Positions 27,716 to 37,374 of a DNA stretch of 64,000 nucleotides are shown piece by piece. Source of the stretch: Campylobacter gracilis (GTDB taxonomy: Bacteria; Campylobacterota; Campylobacteria; Campylobacterales; Campylobacteraceae). The stretch lies in the NCBI RefSeq assembly GCF_018374135.1, contig NZ_JAHAFS010000002.1, positions 105,716 through 169,715 of the forward strand. Direction: 5' to 3'. A program made the translations under genes and the position numbers. Within the stretch, counting starts at the first letter, position 1, and every line of letters starts with the position of its first letter. The notes below the pieces were generated by a model. It saw only the letters and a program-made list of their open reading frames with translations. It was not told the origin of the DNA and made no database searches.

Positions 27716-28188
27716 TCTTTTCTCCTAATTTCAGAGCATAAAATTTAAGCCCTGCGATATGCCTTAAAATAGCCATTTGGGCTTAAATTTTAAAACTTAG
27801 CTTTTTCTCAAATAGCCGCAAAATTCGCAGAATTATCTGAGTTTAAATTTTAAAGCTTAGCGTGCATTTTGAAATTTCAAAATATCACCGCGCCGTATTT
27901 TAGCGTAAAATTTTGCCGTCCCGGTTTAATTTAGCGCGGTTTGTTCGCTAAAATTTCAAAATTTATGCGCTATCCAATAATGCGCCCTTAAATGCGACCC
28001 GCCTAAATTTTAAAATTTCAATTGAGCCGCTAATGTCTAAATTTTAAAAATTTAAGCTCTGCGGAGCCTGGAATTCCTCGCTAGGTTTAAAATTTAAAAT
28101 TTTCCCGCCGCTATTTTAAAATTTTAGCTCCTATCTATCTAAATTTTACCTGCCGCGATCTGTATTTTGGCTAGATAAATTTCAAAGC
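27716..28188. other. Spacer within the Mla-type cluster
   Basis: 473 bases between mlaF and mlaD with no gene. It is one of the densest AAATTT regions of the window (TTTAAATTTTAAA, AAAATTTCAAAATTT and similar). Being inside an otherwise compact cluster, it is most simply explained as expanded spacer DNA. Confidence 0.55.
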
Positions 28189-28959
28189 TCAATCCCTTTG
28201 CCGCATCTTAAATAGCTCTTCAAGGGGGTTATTCTCCATGTTTGAAATCTCTTTTATGCTTCCTTCAAAGGCAATTTTTTGATTATCCACGATCAAAAAT
28301 CGATCCAAAATGTCAAAGATACTATCCACGTCGTGCGTCACCATCACGACCGTGACGCCAAGGCTGTCTCTAAGCTCGCAAACAAGCCTATCAAGGGCTC
28401 TGGCGCTGAGCGGATCAAGCCCCGAGTTTGGCTCGTCCAAAAATAAAATTTCAGGGCTAAGTGCTAGCGCGCGAGCCAGCGCTACACGCTTTTTCATACC
28501 GCCGCTAAGCTCGTTTGGTCTAAGCGCGGCGGCTTCCTTTTTAAGCCCCACCTTTTGGATCCAAAACATCGATAGCTCATCTATCTCGCGCTCGTTAAAT
28601 TTAGAGTATTCGCGCAGCAGAACGCCTACGTTTTCGAGCACGCTCATCGAGCTGTAAAGCGCGCCAAACTGAAACATCACGCCGCATTTTAGGCGGATCT
28701 CGTTTTGCTCCGCCTCGCTCGCGCGCCAAATATCGCGCCCGAAAATTTTAATCTCGCCGCTTTGCGGACGTTTTAAAAATATAAGGGTTTTCATTAACGT
28801 CGTTTTACCGCTTCCGCTGCCGCCTAGGAAGCCGTAAATTTCGCCATTTTTGACGCTAAAGCTCACACAATCGTGCATAACGCGCGATCCGTATGCAGTA
28901 GTAACATCGCGCGCGACTATAATTTTAGCGCTTTCGCTAGATTGCACTTGCTCGCTCAT
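28189..28959 (-). CDS. mlaF: MlaF-like ABC transporter ATP-binding protein
   Basis: ATPase of the Mla-type phospholipid transporter (as I recall the C. jejuni homologue is called IamA). Walker A GGSGSGKTTL, Q-loop region MFQFGALYSS, signature LSGGMKKRVALARAL, Walker B ILFLDEPNSGLDP, and the H-loop VTHDVDS. The true start is the ATG at 28957-28959, whose ATGA overlaps the TGA of mlaE; the longer reading frame beginning at 29013 would overlap mlaE by 58 bases and adds residues without homology. Cytoplasmic face of the inner membrane. Confidence 0.92.
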   Translation of the reverse strand: MSEQVQSSESAKIIVARDVTTAYGSRVMHDCVSFSVKNGEIYGFLGGSGSGKTTLMKTLIFLKRPQSGEIKIFGRDIWRASEAEQNEIRLKCGVMFQFGALYSSMSVLENVGVLLREYSKFNEREIDELSMFWIQKVGLKKEAAALRPNELSGGMKKRVALARALALSPEILFLDEPNSGLDPLSARALDRLVCELRDSLGVTVVMVTHDVDSIFDILDRFLIVDNQKIAFEGSIKEISNMENNPLEELFKMRQRD

Positions 28960-30059
28960 AACCCGATTTCCGAAAACAAAACTGCAAATACCGCGTCGAT
29001 CGCGATAACCCAAAATATCGCGTTTACGACGCTAATGGTGGTGTATTCGCCGATGCTTTGGGTATTTCCTTTGACTTCAAAACCCCGCATACAGCCGATG
29101 ATAGCGATGAATGCCCCGAAAAACGGCGCTTTAATCATACCCACTAAAAAATGCCTAAGCTCTACAGAAGCCTTAAATCTATCCAAATAATTGCTAAAGG
29201 CTATGTCTAAATACGCGTCACACACGATCATCTGAGCAAAAATACTTACCGAATCTGCGATAAAAATGACTAGCGGCATGATTAGTACCATCGCGATAAT
29301 GCGCGGCATCGCAAGAAAATAAAACGGATCAAAGCCCATCGTCCTCATCGCATCGATCTCTTCGGTGATCTTCATCACGCCGATCTGTGCCGTAAAGCTC
29401 GAAGCCGAGCGACCCGCGATAACGATAGCGGCGATTAGAGGCGCTACCTCACGAAGCGTCAAAGCACCCATTATATCGATGATGTAGATGCTGGCGCCAA
29501 ATTTAGAAAGCATATCCGAGCCTATGTAAGCAAGCACGATACCGATCAAAAATGCCGTCAATGAGACGATGAAAAGCGCGTCTATTCCGCTATCTTTGAT
29601 GAAATTTACGGTTTCTTTGAAACGGAATTTCATCGGATGAATTATAAAAGCCGCGAGTTTGGAAAAAAACTCGCCCAAAAAGCTAGCAAGGCTTAGCAAG
29701 CCTAGAATTCCAAGATGACAATAAAGTCCAATCTGCGCTAAAAAATTTAGCCTACGAGATTCGGGTACATAGCTAAAATCGATCGTTTTATCATCCATAA
29801 AGCTTAGAATTTTGGCGGCTTTGCAGCTATCCTCCACAAGGCTTACCCGCTTGCCGGCAAGGGCGTTTTTGATCATCAGCGCCATGAAATAGTCTAAATT
29901 TGAAATTTCGCTTAAGCTTAGCTCCAGCTCGTTTAGATTTTTTACCGCTTTTTTTAGTGCAAGCAGCTGCGATCGCGAGCTTTTGTAGTTCCACTGCCCG
30001 CGTAGCGATAGGGTATTTTTCCCGCCCGAGCTTTCGAGCGAAAAGGCTAAATTCCGCAA
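28956..30059 (-). CDS. mlaE: MlaE-like permease with N-terminal STAS domain
   Basis: 367 residues. Residues 1-100 form a STAS-like domain (NLAFSLESSGGKNTLSLRGQW...NLDYFMALMIKN), fused to the MlaE permease domain with about five membrane helices, including the family segments GSDMLSKFGASIYIIDI and REVAPLIAAIVIAGRS. In the E. coli Mla system the STAS protein is a separate small subunit (MlaB); here, as in some epsilonproteobacteria, it is fused. First gene of the leftward cluster, divergent from murJ across an 80-base gap holding overlapping -10 boxes. Confidence 0.93.
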   Translation of the reverse strand: MRNLAFSLESSGGKNTLSLRGQWNYKSSRSQLLALKKAVKNLNELELSLSEISNLDYFMALMIKNALAGKRVSLVEDSCKAAKILSFMDDKTIDFSYVPESRRLNFLAQIGLYCHLGILGLLSLASFLGEFFSKLAAFIIHPMKFRFKETVNFIKDSGIDALFIVSLTAFLIGIVLAYIGSDMLSKFGASIYIIDIMGALTLREVAPLIAAIVIAGRSASSFTAQIGVMKITEEIDAMRTMGFDPFYFLAMPRIIAMVLIMPLVIFIADSVSIFAQMIVCDAYLDIAFSNYLDRFKASVELRHFLVGMIKAPFFGAFIAIIGCMRGFEVKGNTQSIGEYTTISVVNAIFWVIAIDAVFAVLFSEIGL

Positions 30060-30091
30060 AAATTTCTCTCCAAAATCAAAAAATAGGGGAA

Positions 30092-30104
30092 ATTATAATA
30101 TAAT
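30092..30104. promoter_or_regulatory. Divergent -10 elements between mlaE and murJ
   Basis: The sequence ATTATAATATAAT gives a TATAAT on the minus strand (30092-30097) facing mlaE and two overlapping TATAAT boxes on the plus strand (30094-30099 and 30099-30104) facing murJ. They sit 33 and 36 bases from the respective start codons, as expected for a shared divergent promoter. Confidence 0.6.
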
Positions 30105-30139
30105 CAACCTTGGCATTTTATAAAATTTAATGGAGATTT

Positions 30140-31537
30140 ATGCTCAGAGGCTTTTTTACAAATAGCGCAGGCACGCTGGTTTCGCGAGTTTTGGGTTTTG
30201 TGCGCGACCTGCTTACCGCATCGGTTTTGGGCGCGGGAATTTACAGCGATCTATTTTTCGTAGCGTTTAAACTGCCCAATCTTTTCCGCAGACTATTCGG
30301 CGAGGGAGCTTTTACGCAGGCGTTTTTGCCCAGCTTTACCGCCGCGCGTAAAAAAGGAATTTTTGCCGCAGCGGTGCTAATAAAATTTAGCATTTTCATC
30401 GCGCTTTTAACGGCGCTCGTGCTGCTCGCCGCGCCCGTTTTTACCAAAGTTTTGGCATACGGATTTAGCGCCGAGCAGATCGGTCTTGCGGTGCCGTACG
30501 TGCGGATAAATTTTTTCTATCTCACGTTCATCTTCGTCGTTACGCTCTTTGCTTCGCTGCTTCAGTATCGCGACCACTTCGCTACGACGGCGTTTTCGAC
30601 CGCACTTTTAAATTTGGCGATGATCGCGGCGCTTCTGCTAGCTCGCGGTAAGGACGGCGCTACGGCGGTGCTTTATCTTAGCTTCGGCGTCGTAGCGGGC
30701 GGGCTTTTACAGCTTGCGGTGCACGTTTATGCGCTGAAGTTCACCGGTATGCTGCGCGTCTTGGCTGGCGGCTTTGCGCGGCTTGCGCGTGGCGATAAAG
30801 CGCAAACGCAGGGCTTTTATAAAAATTTTTTCGCGGGCGTACTCGGTGCGTCGGCACTTCAGCTAAGCTCGTTTATAGATACCTTCTTTGCGAGCTTCCT
30901 TGCTAGCGGCAGTATCAGCTATCTTTACTACGCCAACCGCATATTTCAGCTGCCGCTCGCGCTTTTTGCGATCGCGCTTAGCACAGCGATCTTTCCGCGC
31001 ATGAGCAAATTCGTAAAAGCTCACGACGACGCGCAGGCTCTGGCGCTTGTCGAGCGCGGATTTTACTTCCTTTTGGCGCTGCTCGGACTCTCTGCGATAG
31101 GCGGCGTGATGCTGCGAAACGAGATCACGCAGCTGCTATTTGAGCGCGGAGAATTTACCCGTCAAAATTCCATAGAATGCGCCGCGGTTCTTGGCGCATA
31201 TATGGTAGGGCTCGTGCCGTTTGGGCTGTCTAGGATTTTTTCGCACTGGCTGTATGCGAATATGAAGCAGAAGCTAAGCGCGAAAATTTCGATCTGGTGC
31301 GTCTTTATAAACGTCGCTTTGTGTGCGCTGTTTTTTAAACCCTTTGGAGCCGTAGGGCTTGCGTTTGCAAGCACGATAACGGGGGCGTTTCTACTCGGCT
31401 TCAACCTCTATTTTTTTGGATTTAATAACTTTTTGGCTATAATCCGCGCAAAAAAAATTATTGCGATCGCAGCGCTTTGTGCGGGCGAAGCGGCGATTTT
31501 ATACATTTTAAAAGGCTTGTATTATGGTAATTTATGA
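30140..31537 (+). CDS. murJ: Lipid II flippase MurJ
   Basis: 465-residue MOP-family membrane protein with about 13-14 membrane helices, opening SAGTLVSRVLGFVRDLLTASVLG and including the LPNLFRRLFGEGAFTQAFLPS signature of MurJ (MviN). It moves lipid II to the periplasmic face for use by PBPs such as PBP1C encoded in this window. GGAG precedes the ATG by four bases. Its end overlaps cysS by 14 bases. Normal length for epsilonproteobacteria. Confidence 0.95.
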   Translation: MLRGFFTNSAGTLVSRVLGFVRDLLTASVLGAGIYSDLFFVAFKLPNLFRRLFGEGAFTQAFLPSFTAARKKGIFAAAVLIKFSIFIALLTALVLLAAPVFTKVLAYGFSAEQIGLAVPYVRINFFYLTFIFVVTLFASLLQYRDHFATTAFSTALLNLAMIAALLLARGKDGATAVLYLSFGVVAGGLLQLAVHVYALKFTGMLRVLAGGFARLARGDKAQTQGFYKNFFAGVLGASALQLSSFIDTFFASFLASGSISYLYYANRIFQLPLALFAIALSTAIFPRMSKFVKAHDDAQALALVERGFYFLLALLGLSAIGGVMLRNEITQLLFERGEFTRQNSIECAAVLGAYMVGLVPFGLSRIFSHWLYANMKQKLSAKISIWCVFINVALCALFFKPFGAVGLAFASTITGAFLLGFNLYFFGFNNFLAIIRAKKIIAIAALCAGEAAILYILKGLYYGNL

Positions 31538-32954
31538 TAGTTTGAGCAAAAAGAAGCTCCCGTTTGAGCCCATTAACGAGGGGCTGGCGCGCATTTACGC
31601 CTGCGGCCCGACCGTCTATGACGACGCGCATCTTGGGCACGCAAAAAGCGCCGTGAGCTTCGATCTGCTGCGCCGCGTACTGCAAGCAGAGGGCTATGAG
31701 GTAAAATTTGCGCGAAATTTCACCGACATCGACGATAAAATTTTAAAAAAGATGGAGCAGAGCGGCAAGAGCCTCGAGGAGATCACGGAATTTTACACCC
31801 GCAGATATTTGCAGGATATGAGCGCGCTAAACGTCGCGGACGCGAGCATTTCGCCCAAGGCGACCGAAAATATCGCTGCGATCTGCGAGCTCATATCCTC
31901 GCTTCTTCAAAAAGGCTTTGCCTATGAGATCGCTGGTGACGGTATCTACTTCGACACGCGCAAGGACTGGGATTATCTAAGCCTTAGCGGCAAAAAAGAG
32001 GGCGCCGGCAAAAACATCGCCCGCGTCGCCTCAAACGATGCCAAGCACGATGAGAAGGACTTCGTGCTGTGGAAATTTGACGAGAATTGGTTTGATAGCC
32101 CATTCGGCAAAGGGCGCCCCGGCTGGCACAGCGAGTGCGTAGCGATGATTTTGGCGCACCTTGATAGCGGAGACGCGAAATTTTGCATAGACATTCACGC
32201 AGGCGGCGCCGATCTGCTCTTCCCGCATCACGAAAATGAAGCCGCGCAGTGCCGCTGCGCCCGCCATAGAGCGCTAAGCAAATACTGGCTCCACAACGGC
32301 TTCGTGCAGGTAAATAACGAAAAGATGAGTAAGAGCCTAGGCAACTCCTTTTTTGTAGGAGACGCTCTAAAAATCGCACCCGGTGAGGCGCTGAGATTTT
32401 ATCTCTTAAGCTCGCATTACAGGGCAAATTTTAATTATTCGGTGACCGATCTGCTTGCGAGCAAAAAGAGGCTAGATAAAATTTACCGCCTTAAAAAGCG
32501 TGTCCGTGACGTTCTAGCTCCCGCTGCAGGACAAAATTCTGCGTCTGAGCTGCCTGCTGCGGAGGTTAAATTTAGATCGGAGATGATGGAGTTTTTAAGC
32601 GACGATCTCAATACTTCAGGTGCACTTGCGGTGCTTGATAGCTTCGTAGCAAGCGCGAACGAAGCGCTAGATCGCGCGCCAAAAGATAAGGCGCTAAAAG
32701 CCCGTATCGCTGCGAATTTGGAGTTTGCAAAGCAGACGCTTGGAATTTTATATGAGGATGAGACCGAATACTTTCGCTTCGGTGTGAGCGAGCAGCAAAG
32801 AGCGCAGATAGAGGAGCTGATCAAACAGCGCGCGCAGGCGAAAGCGGAAAAGGACTTTGCGGGCGCGGATGCCATCAGGGCGCGCCTTACGGATATGAAG
32901 ATCGAAGTAATGGATACGCCTGGCGGCACAGTTTGGGAAGTCGCAGCGGAGTAA
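31524..32954 (+). CDS. cysS: Cysteinyl-tRNA synthetase
   Basis: Class I synthetase that charges tRNA-Cys. Zinc and HIGH regions are seen as ACGPTVYDDAHLGHAK near residue 28 and WHSECVAM; the KMSKS loop is exact (NEKMSKSLGNSFF). Length 476 is normal. The ATG lies 14 bases before the end of murJ, with AAAAGG eight bases upstream, so expression is coupled to murJ. The reading frame is intact throughout, with no repeat insertion, unlike several other enzymes in the window. Confidence 0.97.
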   Translation: MVIYDSLSKKKLPFEPINEGLARIYACGPTVYDDAHLGHAKSAVSFDLLRRVLQAEGYEVKFARNFTDIDDKILKKMEQSGKSLEEITEFYTRRYLQDMSALNVADASISPKATENIAAICELISSLLQKGFAYEIAGDGIYFDTRKDWDYLSLSGKKEGAGKNIARVASNDAKHDEKDFVLWKFDENWFDSPFGKGRPGWHSECVAMILAHLDSGDAKFCIDIHAGGADLLFPHHENEAAQCRCARHRALSKYWLHNGFVQVNNEKMSKSLGNSFFVGDALKIAPGEALRFYLLSSHYRANFNYSVTDLLASKKRLDKIYRLKKRVRDVLAPAAGQNSASELPAAEVKFRSEMMEFLSDDLNTSGALAVLDSFVASANEALDRAPKDKALKARIAANLEFAKQTLGILYEDETEYFRFGVSEQQRAQIEELIKQRAQAKAEKDFAGADAIRARLTDMKIEVMDTPGGTVWEVAAE

Positions 32955-32984
32955 AACGTAAAATTTAGCGCAAAATTTTACGTT
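32955..32984 (+). terminator. Hairpin immediately after cysS
   Basis: A perfect 12-base inverted repeat (AACGTAAAATTT, 32955-32966, and AAATTTTACGTT, 32973-32984) with a six-base loop begins right after the stop codon. The stem is AT-rich and the following AAATTTTAT gives only a short T-run. It is probably the end of the murJ-cysS transcript, but it could simply be a palindromic AAATTT pair. Confidence 0.5.
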
Positions 32985-33034
32985 AAATTTTATGACTTTT
33001 ACGATGCAAAGCGTAAATCCGAATACTAATCCGC

Positions 33035-33506
33035 GCGTAAATTTTAGTGCGATTTTTATCTGAAGCATTGCTATGCCGCGGCGCGATTTTATTTAGCGAT
33101 ACGGTGCAGGAGCGATGTGTGACGTGACGCGACGACAGAAGCGCGAGGCGGATAGCGATTTTCATTCGTCGGCGCAGCTGATACGGCGGCGCGATATAGC
33201 GCGGTACAGCGGTGGCGCTACGTGCCTGGCTGTGCGTAAATTTCAGTGCGATTTTTTATGACAATTGGCGATGCAGAGTTGTGTCGCAGCGCAGTGAAAG
33301 CAGCACTGCGGCGCACCTGTGCGTAAATTTTAACGCAACTAAGTGCAGTGGAATGCGCTGCGGCGACGCGCAAATTTCGGCGCGATTTTTATTCGGCGAT
33401 ATTATACGTGTGTGTGCAGCGACGAAAGTCACGATTTCATTCGGTAACGCTGCTGATATAGTGGCGAATGCACAAGGCAGGCTGCGATTTTCATTCGGTA
33501 GCGCGG
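33035..33506. repeat. Degenerate repeat region between cysS and msbA
   Basis: About seven imperfect copies of a unit close to GCGATTTTYATTCGGYANCGC occur at roughly 33049, 33082, 33155, 33248, 33382, 33431 and 33483. Some are preceded by a second word, GTGCGTAAATTTTAGT (33035, 33232, 33322). Spacing is irregular (about 33-130 bases). No ORF here has coding character. The 1011-base spacer (32955-33965) ends in a run of AAATTTTAAAATTTC-type sequence (33840-33955) just before msbA. Confidence 0.6.
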
Positions 33507-33965
33507 TGTGCGAAAGCGCAATGCGGCGCGACGATGCGAAGTCGCAATACGCGATGTATATTATATTACGATACGGCCTTTGAGTGCTTTATGACGCCTC
33601 AAAGCGTTCAGCGTTTTAAAAAAATGGCGTGCGAAAGTGTTTAGAGATCGCGATAAATAAAAACTCGCTTGCTTTAAGCACTTAACGCTTTAAAAGCGGC
33701 AAACAAAAAAGCTAAATCTCGGCGTCGTCCGCACGGTCACCGCATGCGAGTGAGTTGATTTAGTGAGCTTGCGAAGCGCAAATTAATCCCGCGCCACCCT
33801 ATAAATTTTGTGCTGCCTAGCGGTCGAAATTCTAAAATTTAAGGAATTTTAAAATTTCAGAATTTTTGAGATTTTAAATTTTAAAATTTCAAGAATTTCA
33901 GAATTTCATAAATTTTGGGATTTCAGGATTTTAAATTTTAAAAATTTTATAAAAAAGGATTGTAT

Positions 33966-35687
33966 TTGAACGGTTTTAAAACTTTACTATCGCGCTTTAA
34001 GCCCTATTTTAGGGATTACAAGCCGCAGTTTGCATTGGCGATTTTGGGTATGGTGATGACGAGCGTGGCGACTGCTGCGAGCGCGAAGCTGGTCGAGCCC
34101 GTTTTAAATAAAATTTTCGTCGAAAAAAACGAGCCGTATCTCTATACGCTTCCGATCGCGATCATCGTGGTTTTCGCGATGAAAAGCGGCGGCGCGTTTA
34201 TGCAAAACTACTTCACCGCCTTCATCGGTCAAGACACGGTGCGCCGCTTCCGCGACAGGCTCGTCGCAAGCCTCGTGCGGCTGGACGTGGATTTTTTCAA
34301 CCGCTTCCGTACGGGCGAGCTCATCAGCCGCACGATCAACGACATAGAGCGTATCCGCGTTGTGGTTTCGAATATGATCCCCGATTTTTTCACGCAGATC
34401 ATTACGATTTTGGGGCTTTTGGGCGTCGTGATCTATCAGAGCCCAAAGCTTTCGTTTTTCGCGCTCGTGGTCTTTCCGTGCGCGATATATCCGCTCTCGC
34501 GCCTTGCAAAGCGGATGAAAAAAATTTCGCGCGAGTCTCAAGAAAAAACCTCCGATATCTCCTCGGCGCTCAGTCAAATTTACTCCAACATCGAAATCGT
34601 CAAGGCAAGTAACGCCGAGAGCTTTGAAGTGGAGAAATTTAACGCCGAAAACAGGAAATTTTTCGGTCTAAATTTAAAGGCGGTCGTAACGACGTGTCTA
34701 GTAAGCCCGATCATGGAGATGCTAGGCGCCGTGGGCATCGCGGTGGTGATCATCGTCGGAGGGCAGGAGGTCATCGCGGGTCAAATGAGCATCGGCAGCT
34801 TTTTCAGCTTCCTTACGGCGCTTTTTATGGTTTACACGCCGATAAAAAAGGTCTCCTCGCTATACAACAACATGCAAGACGCCATCGCAGCGAGCGAGCG
34901 GACGTTTGAGCTGATCGACTTGGAGCCTACGATAGTCGGAGGCGGCAAGCAGATGGGCGAGATAGGCTCGGTGAGCTTTTGCGACGTGTCGCTAAACTAC
35001 GGCGACAAAGCGGCGCTGAAAGATATAAGCTTTGGCGTCAAAAAGGGCGAAATTTTAGCGCTCGTCGGAAACAGCGGCGGCGGCAAAAGCTCGGTCGTGA
35101 ACCTTCTGATGCGCTTTTACGACGCAAGTAGCGGTAAAATTTTATTCAACGGCAACGACGAGATCGGCGAGTTTAGCATCCCTAGCCTGCGCGAAAATAT
35201 CGGCCTCGTAAGCCAGCGCGTCTATATTTTCAACGACACGATCGCGCAAAACGTAAGCTACGGCGCGGAATTTAACGAGCAGCGCGTCATAGAGGCGCTC
35301 AAGCTCGCCAACGCCTATGAGTTCGTAAGCTCGATGAAGGATGGAATTTACACCGTGCTTAGCGAGTTCGGCGCAAATCTTAGCGGCGGGCAGCGCCAGC
35401 GTATCGCAATCGCGCGCGCGCTGTATAAGGACCCGCAAATTTTAATATTCGACGAGGCGACTTCGGCGCTGGATAACGCAAGCGAAAAGGAGATCTCAAA
35501 CGTCATCGAAAAGATCAAACAAAGCAAAATCGTCTTTGTAATCGCGCACCGCCTCTCCACGATCGAGCGCGCCGATAATATCGCCGTGATGAAAAACGGC
35601 CGCATTCTCGCCATCGGCACCGACGCGAAGCTGACGGGCGAATGCGAGGAGTATCGCAGCCTAAAGGGGATTATGCAAAACGGTTAG
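33966..35687 (+). CDS. msbA: MsbA-like lipid A/lipid export ABC transporter
   Basis: Half-size ABC exporter: six membrane helices over about residues 1-310 and an ATPase domain with Walker A VGNSGGGKSSV, signature LSGGQRQRIAIARAL, Walker B ILIFDEATSALD and H-loop IAHRLST. Length (about 573) and its place after cysS, which I recall for C. jejuni msbA, support flipping of lipid A core across the inner membrane. The TTG at 33966 is preferred because AAAAAAGGA ends seven bases upstream; the TTG at 33960 is too close to it. It is separated from cysS by about 1 kb of repeat-rich spacer. Confidence 0.9.
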   Translation: MNGFKTLLSRFKPYFRDYKPQFALAILGMVMTSVATAASAKLVEPVLNKIFVEKNEPYLYTLPIAIIVVFAMKSGGAFMQNYFTAFIGQDTVRRFRDRLVASLVRLDVDFFNRFRTGELISRTINDIERIRVVVSNMIPDFFTQIITILGLLGVVIYQSPKLSFFALVVFPCAIYPLSRLAKRMKKISRESQEKTSDISSALSQIYSNIEIVKASNAESFEVEKFNAENRKFFGLNLKAVVTTCLVSPIMEMLGAVGIAVVIIVGGQEVIAGQMSIGSFFSFLTALFMVYTPIKKVSSLYNNMQDAIAASERTFELIDLEPTIVGGGKQMGEIGSVSFCDVSLNYGDKAALKDISFGVKKGEILALVGNSGGGKSSVVNLLMRFYDASSGKILFNGNDEIGEFSIPSLRENIGLVSQRVYIFNDTIAQNVSYGAEFNEQRVIEALKLANAYEFVSSMKDGIYTVLSEFGANLSGGQRQRIAIARALYKDPQILIFDEATSALDNASEKEISNVIEKIKQSKIVFVIAHRLSTIERADNIAVMKNGRILAIGTDAKLTGECEEYRSLKGIMQNG

Positions 35688-36212
35688 AGCTTTAAAATTT
35701 TACCCATTTTGCGCCCCGGTTTTGCTCTATGAAATTTTAAAATTTTATCTTTGAAGCAAGCCGCATAAATTTATCCGCAAAAATTGAAATTTTACCTTGA
35801 AATTTAGCCGCGCGCGGGAATTTAGCAGCTCGTCGCTTTGGCTGCAGTGCTTTTTAATAAAGCTCGTCTCTTTGATGCGACGAGGCACGACTGCCGGAGC
35901 TTAACTTTTGGATTAAAATTTTATCTTGAAATTTCAGCGCTTCGTTGCGAGCCCGCCTCTAAATTTAAATGCCGGCGCCGTTTTAAACTCGCTGCGGTAA
36001 AATTTTATCGCGCGCTGGGCTTTTCGGCGCACTACCTGCACTTGATCTTCGGCATCTGAGATAAAATTTTGGCTTTATTTTCCTTTATAAATTTTCGCAT
36101 CTTTTTAAAATCCCTATCAGAATCGAAATTTTTCAAATATTTTTATATAAAAACCGAGCTTTAATCAATAAAAGGCTACAATAACGCCAAATTTAATTCC
36201 AAGGAAAAGTCA
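35688..36212. other. Spacer between msbA and the first MFS gene
   Basis: 525 bases with no supportable gene; an open frame at 35838-36059 has no coding character. AAATTTTAAAATTTT-type words follow the msbA stop. TACAAT at 36177-36182 (in GGCTACAATAA) is a plausible -10 box 31 bases before the MFS start. Confidence 0.5.
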
Positions 36213-37364
36213 TTGTTTGAATCCATGCGCGCGGCACGCTCTCTAAGCCCCCTATTTCTGGGCATTTTCTTTATGTTTATCGGCGACGCGCTAGTCATCG
36301 CAAGCGCGGGCATCATGCTAAAAGAATCCGGCCACAGCGAGCTTGAGATCGGACTAATTTCGGCGTTTTTCTTTTTAGGCGCGATCTTTAGCGGTTTTTT
36401 CGTGCCTTCGATAATCGGCGCGCTCTCGTACGTGCGGGCATACGCGGTCTTTACGGCACTTTTCGGAATTGCTGCAATGCTGCATGATCTTGGCTCAAAC
36501 CTCGTATATTGGGCGATTTTGCGCTTTATTTTGGGCTTTTGCTACTACGCGCTTTTGATGATAATCGAAAGCTGGATAAACTCAAAGATCACAAACTCCA
36601 TCCGCTCCCGCGTGCTCGCGATCTACGAAGCGGTTTTTTACGGCGCGTTTGCGATAGGAGTTATAATTTTGGCGCTAAATTTCGGAACGATGAAAGTTTT
36701 CGTGCTAAGCGCATTTTTTATCATCCTAGCGCTGCTACCGGTAAATTTAATCCGCTTCAATCCTCCTAGAGTCCCCGCTCGCATGCGAGTTTCGATGCCG
36801 CAAATTTCGATCGTGCCGCCGCTTGCGTTTGCGACGGTGGTTTGCGCGGGCATTTTGATTAACGGCTTTTTTTCGATGGCGAGCGTTTTCGTGCTAAGCG
36901 CGGGGTTTGGAGTCGGCTCTGTGGGCGCATTTATGGGATCGGCGATGGCAGGAGGTTTCTTAGCGCAGCTCGTCTGCGGTACTATTTCAGATAAGTTTGG
37001 TCGCAAACGCGCCATAATGATAGTTTGCGTCGTGGGTCTTACTTCCTGCGCGGCGCTATTTTTTGCCAAAAGCTTCATCCTAACGTGCGCACTTGCGCTA
37101 CTGCTGGGCTTTGGCGCCTTTCCTTTATATTCACTTGCCATCGCGCGCGCAAACGACTCCATCACCGGCGAGGGCGCATCTCGCGTACAAATTTCGGCGG
37201 CGATGCTCTTTATCTATTCGAGCGCGTCGCTCTGCTCGCCTTTGATAATCGGCGCGATGATGAAATTTTTAGGCGCAAACGGCTTTATCTGGGTATTTTT
37301 CGCAGCGATGAGCTTTTTATTTATATTTGCTATTTTCCGTCCCGAGATCGCGCCTAAAAGATAG
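36213..37364 (+). CDS. Major facilitator superfamily transporter (YcaD-like)
   Basis: 383 residues, about 12 membrane helices, with the MFS cytoplasmic motif GTISDKFGRKRAIM between the two halves. The overall shape (short, YcaD/YfkF-like, unknown substrate) gives no substrate clue. The TTG start at 36213 has AAGGAA six bases upstream; the next ATG is four codons later. It converges with a second MFS gene, their stops only 10 bases apart. Confidence 0.85.
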   Translation: MFESMRAARSLSPLFLGIFFMFIGDALVIASAGIMLKESGHSELEIGLISAFFFLGAIFSGFFVPSIIGALSYVRAYAVFTALFGIAAMLHDLGSNLVYWAILRFILGFCYYALLMIIESWINSKITNSIRSRVLAIYEAVFYGAFAIGVIILALNFGTMKVFVLSAFFIILALLPVNLIRFNPPRVPARMRVSMPQISIVPPLAFATVVCAGILINGFFSMASVFVLSAGFGVGSVGAFMGSAMAGGFLAQLVCGTISDKFGRKRAIMIVCVVGLTSCAALFFAKSFILTCALALLLGFGAFPLYSLAIARANDSITGEGASRVQISAAMLFIYSSASLCSPLIIGAMMKFLGANGFIWVFFAAMSFLFIFAIFRPEIAPKR

Positions 37365-37374
37365 CTTTAAAATT

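Noticed and set aside
33212..33583. Open frame in the cysS-msbA spacer
   Set aside because: Encoded by the degenerate repeats, Cys/Arg-rich with no ribosome-binding site or recognisable fold.
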